Shown here one piece after another: positions 43,282 through 51,959 of a stretch of DNA of 64,000 nt (position 1 is the stretch's first letter; each line of letters opens with the position of its first letter). Both the position numbers and the translations under genes were made by a program. The DNA is from Misgurnus anguillicaudatus (taxonomy: Eukaryota; Chordata; Actinopteri; Cypriniformes; Cobitidae): assembly GCF_027580225.2 (NCBI RefSeq), contig NC_073356.2, positions 8,587,001 to 8,651,000 on the forward strand, written 5' to 3'. The notes below the pieces were generated by a model. That model was given only the letters and a program-made list of their open reading frames with translations. It searched no databases and was not told where the DNA came from.

Positions 43282-43343
43282 CGGAGACGTCGCGTCGTGG
43301 CCGACGAATTGGGAAACCCTACTAAAACGCCACTAGGGGCTGA
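43282..43343 (+). repeat. DIRS internal copy of the terminal sequence
   Basis: GGAGACGTCGCGTCGTGGCC then GACGAATTGGGAA repeats the outer sequence at 43052-43085 with two changes. It then resumes at ACTAAAACGCCA, omitting about 30 bp present in the terminal copy. DIRS elements carry such an internal complementary region, used to rejoin the ends during replication. Confidence 0.7.
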
Positions 43344-43815
43344 CCTCTTCCAGTGTCTGCTTAAAGCCCTCCGGTTCCACTTAAGGATAGGAGAATTAGG
43401 TTTCAAGGCAGAAGGCCGGGCACTAGATGTTCCTTTAACCCCACAGTAGTGCCAGCGACTGGGAAGCGCCCTAACTGAGCGGTATAGGGACGCTGCGGAA
43501 GCCACCGCCCCGTTAAGGGCTAATGGTGGACGAAAGTCAACCGTAGTTGAGGTATAAATGACAGCCGTGGCTGTGTAAGCAAAGCAGTGCTCTGCTAAGG
43601 GAAACGTGGGCTGGTAGGATTAACCCCACGGAATAATACTCACAAAGGAACCCGTTGGGACACAATGTGGGGCCCTGGCCAAACACGTAGGTTCGTAAGA
43701 ATACAGCTAGTGAAAGGCTGACAGCCAATGCTCCGCAACAAAGGCTGTCAAGGCAGTGGAGAGAGCAAATCAAACCATCACGCATTTTTGCTCTGTTAGC
43801 CTTCCATACTGAAAC

Positions 43816-46800
43816 TCAATTTGGAGCCTCAGTCGGAGGCTGCAAGCCGACTTGCGAGTCTGCTCTCCGTGTCCTCCCTGGTGAGGACAGAACACGAGAG
43901 GATACAGGCTCGATACGAACATTGTAGAATCTAATGAACGTATTAGGTGTCGCCCAACCAGCAGCTCTACAGATGTCTGTTAGCGAGGAACCACGAGCTA
44001 ATGCCCAAGATGAGGCAACACTCCGAGTGGAGTGCGCTCTCAAATTAAAGGGGCAAGGAATGCCCTGCAAATTGTAAGCCAGGGCGATAGTATCAACTAT
44101 CCAATGAGACATCCTCTGCTTAGTGACAGCTTTCCCTTTCTGCTGGCCACCATAACAAACAAAGAGCTGGTCTGAGGTCCTGAAGCTTTGCGTGCGGTCC
44201 ACGTAGAATCGCAGTGCGCGTACGGGGCACAACAAAGCCTTGGTTGGGTTTGCCTGCTCCAAAGGCAATGCTTGCAAGCTCACCACTTGATCTCTAAAGG
44301 GAGTAGTGGGAACTTTGGGCACGTAGCCTGGTCTGGGTCTCAAGGTCACGCTCGAGACAGAAGGACCAAACTGAAGGCACGAATCGTCAACAGAGAATGC
44401 ATGCAAATCCCCTATTCTCTTCACCGAGGCCAATGCTAGTAGGGTCAGAGCCTTCATGGATAGAAGCTTCAGACTCGCAGACTGCAAAGGCTCGAACGGA
44501 GGACTCTGTAGCGCTTTCAGCACCATGGACAGGTCCCAGGGAGGAATAGAAGGAGGGCGCGAGGGGTTTAGCCTGCGAGCGCCTCTCAGGAATCTAATAA
44601 CCAAATCATGCTGGCCCACTGATCTGCCGTTAATAAGTGAGTGATGCGCAGATATAGCGGCGATATCAACTTTAATAGTGGACGGTGACAGCCTACCATC
44701 TAACCTTTGTTGAAGATATAAAAGCACAATGTTAATAGGGCATTCTCTGGGGTCCTCGCGTTGCGAAGAGCACCAGGTGACGAAAAGGTTCCATTTTAAC
44801 GCGTAAGCCCGTCTCGTGGACGGAGCTCGTGCCGCGTCAATAGTGTTAGATACCGCCTGGGGCAAATCACTTAAACCTTGCGCGCGCTCAACGACCAAAC
44901 GTGGAGATTCCACAGGTCGGGGCGCGGGTGCCATAATGTGCCCCCTCCCTGAGAAAGAAGGTCCTTCCTCAGGGGAATCCGCCAGGGAGGGGCTGTCGCG
45001 AGGAGCATTAGTTCCGGAAACCAATTCCTGGTCGTCCAATATGGGGCGATCATTAAAAGGCTCTCCTCGTCCTGCCTGACTTTGCACAGTATCTGTGCTA
45101 TTAAACTCACTGGGGGGAACGCATATTTGCGCATGCCCCGCGGCCAGCTGTGTGCCAACGCATCCACGCCGAGGCTGCCCTCGGTTAGTGAATAAAACAG
45201 GCGACAATGGGTATTGTTCGGTGACGCAAATAGGTCTATCTGCGCTCGGCCGAATTTCCTCCAAATCAGCTGGACCGTCTGGGGGTGGAGTCGCCATTCG
45301 CCGGGGCGCGCCGCTCGGGAAAGCGCGTCTGCCGCTGTATTGAGCGAGCCCGGTATGTAAATGGCACGAAGGGACCTCAGATGCTTCTGACTCCAAAGGA
45401 GGAGACGACGAGCGAGATGCGACAGGTGACGAGAGCGCAAACCGCCTTGACGGTTGATATACGCTACGGTCGCAGTGTTGTCTGAGCGCACTAGTACATC
45501 CTTCCCTCGCAGCTCCTGAGCGAAGCGTACGAGTCCCAGATGTACTGCCCATAACTCGCGGCAATTGATATGCCAATGCAACTGGGGTGCTGTCCACACC
45601 CCCGAAGCCGTGAGCTCGTCGTACGTGGCTCCCCAGCCCGTGTCGGAGGCATCTGTGTGCACAACAGCATGCCGGGAGACCTGTCTCATGGACACGCCGG
45701 CCCTGAGAAACGCGGGGTCTGACCACGGGGGGAATGTTAGGCGACACGCAGGTGTAATGGTTACACGATGAATGCCAGCGCGCCACGCTCTCCTCGGGAC
45801 TCGATCGTGAAGCCAACGCTGAAGCGGTCTCATATGGAGCAGCCCGAGCGGTGTCACGGCCGCTGCTGCTGCCATACGCCCCAGGAGTCTCTGAAATTGT
45901 TTCAGAGGGACCGCATTCTTCCCTCGGAATGAACCGAGGCAAGTCAGAATTGATTGGACGCGCTCTTCTGTTAAACGCGCCGATAAATCGATCGAGTCCA
46001 GTTCCATACCGAGAAAAGAGATCCTCTGCGTGGGGCAGAGTTTGCTCTTTTCCCAGTTGACCCGAAGACCCAAACGGGCGAGATGTTGAAGTGTTAGATC
46101 TCTGTGTTCGCACAGCGTCCGCCGAGAATGCGCTATTATAAGCCAATCGTCGAGGTAAGCCAGAATGCGCACACCGCTCTCTCTGAGGGGCTTTAACGCC
46201 GCCTCTACCACTTTCGTGAACACACGGGGAGAGAGAGACAGCCCGAACGGTAGTACTTTGTATTGGTATGCCCGCCCCTCGAACGCAAACCGGAGAAACG
46301 GTCGGTGACGAGGGAGAATGGACACATGAAAGTACGCGTCTTTCAGGTCTATCGCTGCAAACCAATCTTGGGGGCGTATTGCACTGAAAATTTGTTTCGG
46401 TGTAATCATCCTGAAAGACCTCTTCTGAAGAGATTTGTTCAGGACACGCAAATCCAAAATCGGTCGTAACCCGCCGCCTTTCTTGGGTACTATGAAATAC
46501 GGGCTGTAGAAACCCGATCTCATCTCGGTAAGAGGGATCGGCTCGATCGCGTCCTTCGCCAGCAGGACTTCGACCTCTGCACGCAGTACATGTGCAACGG
46601 ACGCTTTCACCGTGGTGAAACGTATGCCCGCAAATTTGGGAGTGTGCCGATTGAATTGAATTTCGTAACCGAGGCGGATCGTGCGTAAAACCCAACGAGA
46701 CGGACTGGGAAGCTGACCAAGCCCCCAGGGACCGTACGAGAGGAATTAACGGCACTACCGGTGTACCCGCGGCGGGGCAGCGAGGCGGGACAGGCGGGAC

Positions 46801-47547
46801 TGCCGGTGCGTCTGCCGTGACAGCATAAGCATCTACAGTATGTGTGTGTGTGACACTGACCTGAGCCCGCTGAGGTAAACGGTCGTCCGGTCTCCTCAGC
46901 TGAGGACGCAGACTCCGAAGGGGTTGCTGGTGGTCCGGTCTCCGAAGGGGAGAGCTCGAACTCCTCAGAACACCCACTGGCGACAGAGGAGAGGGAGGAA
47001 GAGCATCTGACTGCCCGCTCACATCTCTCTCGATCCTCTGGAGACCTGGAGAAGGAATAGGAATGCACTCTTTTTGTGGTTTTGTGGGTGCCGGCTGAGA
47101 AGCCGGCGGAACAGAAACAAAACGAAACAAAAGATTTTCCACCCGGCCCTCTACCGGTGGAAGGAGCGGTGCCGTCACCGTCTCCCGTAGAGTGATCCCA
47201 TCCAACTCCAGGTCGCCCGTCTCAGGGCCGCTTCGATTTCCGTTTGCCACGGGAAGCGGGTGGTGCGGGCGGGGCGGGCTGCCGACGGCTGTTCCCTCTC
47301 CGTGGTCTAGAAGACGTTCTAGCGGGGGGGGCGGAGGCAGCCGCCGGAGGGCGCCCTCGGCGAGGAGCAGACGGGGCCGCCGGCGCTGGGGGGCGAGATG
47401 CAGGTCGCTTGCGCCGGGGCATGATCTGAGCGATCGCTTCCGTCTGCTTCTGGGCGGCGGAGAACTGCTGGGCAAACGACTCCACCGACTCGCCGAACAG
47501 GCCTGCCTGGGATACGGGCGCATCCAAGAACTTGTTCTTTTCTGCAT
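43816..47547 (-). CDS. DIRS tyrosine recombinase, long open frame
   Basis: The open frame has 1243 codons, but the recognisable enzyme is its last third, residues 908-1243 (44826-43816). It starts at 'APSTRRAYALKW' and runs through the catalytic box I 'ALASVKRIGDLHAF' (Arg1044), box II 'AHSTRS' (His1172, Arg1175) and the nucleophile in 'FIRFYNV' (Tyr1208). All catalytic residues are present. The enzyme integrates the circular DNA copy into the genome. Upstream, about 44871-46700 is the same DNA that encodes reverse transcriptase in another frame, so the middle of this frame is probably not a real protein. The stretch at about 46730-47200, with a proline-rich 'VPPVPPRCPAAGTP', reads like a genuine linker leading into the RT. 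Recombinase expression therefore probably needs a frame change or internal start, as in other DIRS elements with overlapping ORFs. No stop interrupts the recombinase domain. Confidence 0.85.
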   Translation of the reverse strand: MQKRTSSWMRPYPRQACSASRWSRLPSSSPPPRSRRKRSLRSCPGASDLHLAPQRRRPRLLLAEGALRRLPPPPPLERLLDHGEGTAVGSPPRPHHPLPVANGNRSGPETGDLELDGITLRETVTAPLLPPVEGRVENLLFRFVSVPPASQPAPTKPQKECIPIPSPGLQRIERDVSGQSDALPPSPLSPVGVLRSSSSPLRRPDHQQPLRSLRPQLRRPDDRLPQRAQVSVTHTHTVDAYAVTADAPAVPPVPPRCPAAGTPVVPLIPLVRSLGAWSASQSVSLGFTHDPPRLRNSIQSAHSQICGHTFHHGESVRCTCTACRGRSPAGEGRDRADPSYRDEIGFLQPVFHSTQERRRVTTDFGFACPEQISSEEVFQDDYTETNFQCNTPPRLVCSDRPERRVLSCVHSPSSPTVSPVCVRGAGIPIQSTTVRAVSLSPCVHESGRGGVKAPQRERCAHSGLPRRLAYNSAFSADAVRTQRSNTSTSRPFGSSGQLGKEQTLPHAEDLFSRYGTGLDRFIGAFNRRARPINSDLPRFIPREECGPSETISETPGAYGSSSGRDTARAAPYETASALASRSSPEESVARWHSSCNHYTCVSPNIPPVVRPRVSQGRRVHETGLPACCCAHRCLRHGLGSHVRRAHGFGGVDSTPVALAYQLPRVMGSTSGTRTLRSGAAREGCTSALRQHCDRSVYQPSRRFALSSPVASRSSSPPLESEASEVPSCHLHTGLAQYSGRRAFPSGAPRRMATPPPDGPADLEEIRPSADRPICVTEQYPLSPVLFTNRGQPRRGCVGTQLAAGHAQICVPPSEFNSTDTVQSQAGRGEPFNDRPILDDQELVSGTNAPRDSPSLADSPEEGPSFSGRGHIMAPAPRPVESPRLVVERAQGLSDLPQAVSNTIDAARAPSTRRAYALKWNLFVTWCSSQREDPRECPINIVLLYLQQRLDGRLSPSTIKVDIAAISAHHSLINGRSVGQHDLVIRFLRGARRLNPSRPPSIPPWDLSMVLKALQSPPFEPLQSASLKLLSMKALTLLALASVKRIGDLHAFSVDDSCLQFGPSVSSVTLRPRPGYVPKVPTTPFRDQVVSLQALPLEQANPTKALLCPVRALRFYVDRTQSFRTSDQLFVCYGGQQKGKAVTKQRMSHWIVDTIALAYNLQGIPCPFNLRAHSTRSVASSWALARGSSLTDICRAAGWATPNTFIRFYNVRIEPVSSRVLSSPGRTRRADSQVGLQPPTEAPN
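44871..46745 (-). CDS. DIRS reverse transcriptase / RNase H
   Basis: The frame opens just after a TAA at 46746-46748 and ends with a stop at 44871. The first residues, without ATG, already read as RT N-terminus ('RTIRLGYEIQFNRH'), so entry by frameshift from the upstream linker, or a damaging indel near 46700-46745, is likely. Counted from the GTG at 46610 (579 codons), the RT domain shows 'AAIDLKDAYFHV' (Asp88), 'LPFGLSLSPRVF' and 'AYLDDWLI' (Asp154/155). RNase H shows Asp320 (HTDAS), Glu352 (RELWA), Asp377 (RSDNT) and Asp429 (AADALSR). The tail 'IDLFASPNNTHC...APYWTTRNWFPEL' is the segment usually found after RNase H in DIRS and related elements. All catalytic acids are intact. The protein copies element RNA into DNA in the host cell. 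Confidence 0.9.
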   Translation of the reverse strand, partial: FLSYGPWGLGQLPSPSRWVLRTIRLGYEIQFNRHTPKFAGIRFTTVKASVAHVLRAEVEVLLAKDAIEPIPLTEMRSGFYSPYFIVPKKGGGLRPILDLRVLNKSLQKRSFRMITPKQIFSAIRPQDWFAAIDLKDAYFHVSILPRHRPFLRFAFEGRAYQYKVLPFGLSLSPRVFTKVVEAALKPLRESGVRILAYLDDWLIIAHSRRTLCEHRDLTLQHLARLGLRVNWEKSKLCPTQRISFLGMELDSIDLSARLTEERVQSILTCLGSFRGKNAVPLKQFQRLLGRMAAAAAVTPLGLLHMRPLQRWLHDRVPRRAWRAGIHRVTITPACRLTFPPWSDPAFLRAGVSMRQVSRHAVVHTDASDTGWGATYDELTASGVWTAPQLHWHINCRELWAVHLGLVRFAQELRGKDVLVRSDNTATVAYINRQGGLRSRHLSHLARRLLLWSQKHLRSLRAIYIPGSLNTAADALSRAARPGEWRLHPQTVQLIWRKFGRAQIDLFASPNNTHCRLFYSLTEGSLGVDALAHSWPRGMRKYAFPPVSLIAQILCKVRQDEESLLMIAPYWTTRNWFPELMLLATAPPWRIPLRKDLLSQGGGTLWHPRPDLWNLHVWSLSARKV

Positions 47548-48670
47548 CCGTCATGTCAGCCAGACAGAGCCACAGATGGCGTTCCTGGACCACCATCGTG
47601 GACATCGCACGACTGATCGCCTGTGCCGTGACCTTCGTAGCACGGAGGGCCAGATCCGTAGCGGCCCGGAGCTCCGAAAGCACAGGCGAGTCGTGTCCTC
47701 CCTCGTGCAGATCTCTCAAGGCCTTGGCCTGGTGGACCTGCAGCAACGCCATAGCGTGCAGGGCTGAAGCCGCCTCTCCACATGCATGATAGGCAGCCCC
47801 CGTTAAACCGGAAGACTGTCTGCAAGCACGGGAGGGGAGGGCTGGGCGATCCTTCCAGGTGGAAGCGGTGGCCGGACACAATTGCATCACAACCGCACGC
47901 TCCACGGGGGGGATTCCCGTATAGCCCTTAGCGGCTCCATCGGTGAGGGAGGTGAGGGGGGAGGGCTGAAACGGCCGTAAACGGGTAGAATACGGCGACC
48001 TCCAGGTCCTGGTCAGCTCCTCGTGCACCTCGGGGAAGAAAGGTACCGGCGGAGAGGGTTGTGAAACCCGGGCAGCTCCAAAGAACCAATCATCCAGGCG
48101 GGACGGTTCGGGCTGTGGGGGGTGAACCCACTCCAACCCGACGGTCTCCGCCGCTCGAGAGAGCACGGCCACCATCTCTGGATCGAAATCCGGCGTCACG
48201 ACCCGTCCGGAAGGGGGGAGGACATCCAGATCCTCAGAGGTAGAGGGCCCACCCTCGGATGCTGCGGTCTCCGTGGACCCGGAGGGAGGCACGACAGATC
48301 CAACAGACATCGTAGAACACGACTCTGAAGTTTCCATCGGCGCATCAACCGGCTGTGGATGAGGAGGCTGAGAGGCAGAGGACGAATCCCCTGCCCGGTT
48401 CAGCACAGTGATGCGGAGATCATCCTTCGAGAGCTTCACAGCCGCACCGTGGCGGCGATCAGAGCTCGTCGGACGTGGGTTGCGTTTTTCCCGGAGGAAA
48501 GACAACCGTCTCCGCAAATCCACAAGGGACATGTTCTCGCAGTGAGAACACTTACCCCCAGCGAACGCTGCCTCAGCGTGCTCGATGCCCAAGCACGAAA
48601 GACAACGCTCGTGACCGTCCTTCGGACCCATATACTTCCCGCATCCAAGATCGCACGGACGAAAAGCCAT
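47222..48670 (-). CDS. DIRS Gag-like protein with zinc-binding N-terminus
   Basis: The open frame spans 48730-47222 (502 codons). I prefer the Met at 48670 (MAFRPCDLGCGKYMG), because the preceding 20 residues look non-conserved, giving 482 residues. A Cys/His cluster 'CGKYMGPKDGHERCLSCLG' followed by 'CSHCENMS' resembles a zinc-binding module and is typical of the first ORF of fish DIRS elements. The middle is acidic and Ser/Pro-rich. The C-terminus is strongly basic and Arg/Pro-rich ('SKGKRKSKRP'-like), fitting nucleic-acid binding. It is thought to package element RNA. It overlaps the start of the recombinase-frame ORF and ends about 475 bp before the RT frame opens. Confidence 0.8.
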   Translation of the reverse strand: MAFRPCDLGCGKYMGPKDGHERCLSCLGIEHAEAAFAGGKCSHCENMSLVDLRRRLSFLREKRNPRPTSSDRRHGAAVKLSKDDLRITVLNRAGDSSSASQPPHPQPVDAPMETSESCSTMSVGSVVPPSGSTETAASEGGPSTSEDLDVLPPSGRVVTPDFDPEMVAVLSRAAETVGLEWVHPPQPEPSRLDDWFFGAARVSQPSPPVPFFPEVHEELTRTWRSPYSTRLRPFQPSPLTSLTDGAAKGYTGIPPVERAVVMQLCPATASTWKDRPALPSRACRQSSGLTGAAYHACGEAASALHAMALLQVHQAKALRDLHEGGHDSPVLSELRAATDLALRATKVTAQAISRAMSTMVVQERHLWLCLADMTDAEKNKFLDAPVSQAGLFGESVESFAQQFSAAQKQTEAIAQIMPRRKRPASRPPAPAAPSAPRRGRPPAAASAPPARTSSRPRRGNSRRQPAPPAPPASRGKRKSKRP

Positions 48671-48958
48671 CCTGAAAAGGACGCTAATCTCCGGATATAC
48701 GAGAGAGTGGCTGCCTTTAACAAGGCACAAAGCTCTCTCGTATCACTCTTTTAGGGAAATTCACTCAGATGCTCAGTTGATGATGCGCACAGGGAAGGCA
48801 ACGCACACACTAAACTCAAAACAAAAAAGATGCAGAGCCTGTGGAATACTGCGAAGCGTCCGCTGTGGTACTGCCAGTCCAACCAACTTCCGCAATCGAT
48901 CCCAACAGAGTGAAGTAGCTTCTCAGTAGCAGATACTGCCGGCTTTCGAAGCGATAAA

Positions 48959-49123
48959 AAGCTGATTTCCCTATTTGCACGTGCGCCTTATATACGCACC
49001 TGGCGGGGCGGCGCCAGCATTATGCAAATATCTCAATGCCAAGTTCATTGGCGTTTTAGTAGTATTCGAAGCAGATTGGTCTCTCTAAGCGAGTTCCCAA
49101 TTCGTCGGTCACGACGTGACGTC
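48959..49123. repeat. DIRS inverted terminal repeat, right
   Basis: The 165-bp partner of 43055-43219, 164 of 165 positions identical. It lies at the 5' side of the minus-strand element and probably contains its promoter, as the TATA-like word here is TTATATACGC complementing GCGTATATAA. Confidence 0.95.
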
Positions 49124-49146
49124 GTAGTGACAGACTGAAAGGGAAC

Positions 49147-49336
49147 AGCTCATTTACATTTTAAAGGACACACCCAAAAACGCCACATTTTTGCTCACAT
49201 CTACAAAGTGGTAATTTTACATGTTATATAAATGATCTATATGATATTTTGAGCTAAAACTTCACATACATAATCTGGGGACACCAAAGATTTAATTGAC
49301 ATCTTAAAAAAGTTTTGTGAAATGTCCCCTTTACCA
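49147..49336 (-). repeat. Dispersed repeat interrupted by the DIRS insertion
   Basis: Matches 2885-3087 in inverted sense ('aaaggacacacccaaaaacg', 'gatattttgagctaaaactt'). The sequence just left of the DIRS, 42955-43008, ends 'tttttcagtgttttagtgcagagatc' and is probably its other half. Confidence 0.55.
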
Positions 49337-49484
49337 AATTTAAATGCGTTTCTCTGCAACTGCATGCAGAAATCTTCACAAATGTAAAAGGCTCATAAAT
49401 TTGGTCAATATCTTAATATATTTGGAAAACCTCCTTTAAACTGGTTAAAAAAACTCCTCTTGCATCATGATGTACCAACGTATT

Positions 49485-49960
49485 CATGGTTGTTTCACGT
49501 AAAGTGTGAATGTACTTACGTTTTCATACACACTGAAACTCATAATATCAACGTGTTGACAGGACTAATACGTACATTTTTTAAATATTACCGGTTTTAC
49601 AGACTTACAGATTTGTACATATTCATAAATATTTAAATTGCGGGCATTGCCCATTTTTTACTCATATTAATGTTTTCAGTCATATTCAGTCACTTATTTA
49701 TTTAAGACAGTTAACTCATTTATATATATGACTTTAAGAGTATGACATAATATGAAATTATTTTTATGAATAAAAGATTTGTAAATGTTTTACGTTTTGA
49801 AGATGTAAAAACAAAGGAATGCTACGATTAAATGTTGCAAATTCATCTACATTGTACGCTTTAGGATCTGTTTAAATGTACAAAAAAGTATGTTTTGTGT
49901 TTTCAAAAGTTACTTATTACTACTATGTATTAACAGTTAGACCAGGCTGGATGTACATGT
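49485..49960 (+). repeat. Dispersed repeat, partner of 40390-41960
   Basis: Shares ordered words 'tacagatttgtac', 'ttactcatattaatg', 'catctacattgtacg' and 'gtattaacagt'. It lacks the insertions seen in the other copy, so it shows the uninterrupted arrangement. Confidence 0.65.
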
Positions 49961-50253
49961 GCCGTCATTTATCCAGTTATTTATTTGTACACTATTTTTG
50001 CTGAAAATTGTTTCTTGTGATGTGGACAACATGTGTCATAATTTATCTAACCTAGGATACTTTTGTCTTGTTTGTATTTAGATCTAGTCATCATGGCAGA
50101 GTTCAGTACAATGTTTTATGTGGGAGATGCGTGGTTTTAGTATTGGTTTATTCTGACCACGCATTTCCCGGGTCTCTTCACTTTTTCCCCGATCCCTTAC
50201 TTGTGATTTTTCCAGGTGTATGTAATTTATTTTCTCCCTATTTAAGAGTCCTT

Positions 50254-51524
50254 GGGCCCTATTTTAACGATTTGAAATGCAAGTGCAAAGCGCAAAGCGC
50301 AAGTGACTTTGTGGGCGGATCTTGGGCGCTGTTGCTATTTTCCCGGCGGGAGAAATAACTCTTGCGCCAGGCGCAAATCAATAAGGGGTTGGTCTGAAGT
50401 AGGTTCATTATTCATAGGGGTGGTCTGGGCGTAACGTCAAATAAACCAATCAGAACGCTATCTAACATTCCCTTTAAACGCAAGTGCGCAAGTTCCATGG
50501 CGGGTTGCTATTATTATGACGGATTTACCAGGGGCATGCCAGGAGCGGTTCACAGCCGAGGAGACCGACGTTCTTGTAAGAGCAGTCAAAGACAGAGAAG
50601 TTGTTTTGTATGGAGATAGGAGAAACCCGCCCAAATCAGCGTCGGTTAAACAGGCGTGAGAGGAAATATAGCCACAATTGTCTCATCAGCTGGCATCCCC
50701 ATCGTTGCACCAAGCGCTACAATGATGTCAGGAGACGGGGGAATCCCAAGCTTGCCAGCACAAATTGGGCACGCCGTGTAAACAGGAGGTGGATCTGCCT
50801 CTACACAGGACCTGACGCCAGCAGAGGACATCGCTGCGTCCACCCTCACCGCTGAAAGGGTTTGGGGGCTTTGAAATTGGACCCAAGAAACGCAAGCAAG
50901 GTCCAACCACAAAGTACACTTACAAATCAAATTCATATACATTAAGGTTTCTTATGAAAACATTTTAATTATTATTTACATAAAATAAACGTAATACAGC
51001 ACACAACAAACTTATGAAAATATTTTAATTGTTATTTGCATGATAATTTTTAACGCAGCCACACAATACATAAAAACTATCACCCCAATGCTCACCACAA
51101 TGATTTCCCTTATCTCATGTGTTAATATTTTTTATTGTAACAATTTATGATTTGCAAAAATAACTGTTGCATCTGTGTAGATTAGATAAGCAAAGTGTGA
51201 GCGCGTTGTGCACCTATACATTATGGTCAAGCATGCGTCCTTAAAATAGCATAATGAACCACGCGCAACACGCCACTGACTTTAGACTAGTTTTTTCTGG
51301 TCAGTCGCGCAATTGTTTTTTGAAACTGCAAAATAGCATCAGGGATGGTTTGCGCCGGAACACGCCTCCTTTTTTTGCGCTGAACCGCACAGGGAGCGCA
51401 AGTTCATTGTCTAGTTTGCCGATGTGCGTCTGTGGAGGGAAAACCCCGCTGTGCGCCGGTAAAAAATACGAATGATACATGCGTCACTGACAAAGTCAAT
51501 TGCGCTGGGTGCAATATATGGCCC
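50254..51524 (+). mobile_element. Harbinger-like element, copy 2, with a Myb-gene relic
   Basis: GGGCCCTATTTTAACGAT at the left and GCAATATATGGCCC at the right, flanked by CTT (50251-50253 and 51525-51527). The 3-bp duplication fits PIF/Harbinger. Related ends occur in inverted sense at 37796-38833 and 59035-59848. No DDE transposase is visible, but a decayed Myb/SANT-like gene lies inside at 50516-50860. Confidence 0.8.
50516..50860 (+). pseudogene. Decayed Harbinger-type Myb/SANT-like protein gene
   Basis: The ATG at 50516 opens a frame with 'RFTAEETDVLVRAVKDRE' and 'LYGDRRNPPKSASVKQA', typical of the Myb/SANT-like DNA-binding partner of Harbinger transposases (and of NAIF1-like host genes). 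TGA at 50657-50659 stops it after 47 codons. The next part continues in the same frame to about 50700. It then appears in the +1 frame as 'KRYNDVRRRGNPKLA', the usual end of the domain. One stop and one frameshift therefore disable it. The longer frame after 'KLA' is not recognisable. The original protein would help bring the transposase to element ends in the nucleus. Confidence 0.65.
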
Positions 51525-51811
51525 CTTGTGTTTGTTGTTCAGTGCGAGTTGGTCAGTGTTACTTTCATAAACAACACTGTTAAATTGTTCATCAAGTAGT
51601 CTACCAGTGAGTTTTGCTGTGTATATCTCGTGTTCCTGTTTATGTGTAGTGTTTTGTTTAAATGATAGTGTTTAGTGTAGTCTTGTTTGATTTGTGTTTG
51701 CCCCCTCGTGGGTTTTGTTTTCTGTTTTGTTTAAATAAATTATTGTTCTGTACCTGTCGTGTCCACGCTTGGGTTCATCCTCGTCCAAATCCTAACAACT
51801 TTAACATTTAT

Positions 51812-51955
51812 GTATATGGCAAATGTTTTTATCCAAAGCGATTTACAGTGCATTCAATCTATATTCAATCTATTTCTTTTCTTAAAATTTCTGGTCCCTG
51901 GGATTAAACACAAGTCCTTGCTCACATAATGCTCTTCCAAATGAGCTATGGGAAG
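51812..51955 (-). repeat. tRNA-derived SINE with conserved 3' module
   Basis: On the minus strand, 'TAGCTCATTTGGAAGAGC' (A-box-like) and 'GTGTTTAATCCC' (B-box-like) at about 51900-51950 are followed by a module whose + strand reads 'ttttatccaaagcgatttac', well known from teleost SINE/LINE tails. It is a decayed SINE. A fragment of the tail lies at 57990-58040. Confidence 0.6.
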
Positions 51956-51959
51956 ATAC

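Larger units (their letters stand above)
43009..49146 (-). mobile_element. DIRS-type tyrosine-recombinase retrotransposon, nearly complete
   Basis: A 6.1-kb retroelement read on the minus strand. From its 5' side it holds the inverted terminal repeat (48959-49123), a Gag-like ORF, a reverse transcriptase/RNase H frame, a tyrosine recombinase, an internal copy of the end (43282-43343) and the other inverted repeat (43055-43219). Inverted rather than direct repeats, plus a tyrosine recombinase instead of an integrase, are the DIRS hallmarks: the circular cDNA intermediate is inserted by recombination without target duplication. The flanks (cagagatc at the left, agctcattt at the right) show no duplication. 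They appear to be halves of one dispersed repeat related to 2885-3087. The outer limits 43009 and 49146 are inferred from where that flank resumes. GC-rich coding DNA contrasts with the AT-rich surroundings. Confidence 0.92.

Noticed and set aside
43119..43505. 128-codon frame near the DIRS left end
   Set aside because: Falls in the terminal repeat and internal complementary region, which are non-coding in this family.
47192..47767. 191-codon plus-strand frame in the DIRS element
   Set aside because: Opposite strand to the Gag and RT genes, Arg/Gly-rich by composition only; a codon-bias shadow.
43009..49146. LTR retrotransposon or endogenous retrovirus
   Set aside because: Terminal repeats are inverted, not direct. 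There is a tyrosine recombinase instead of an integrase, no protease or envelope frame, and no target duplication.
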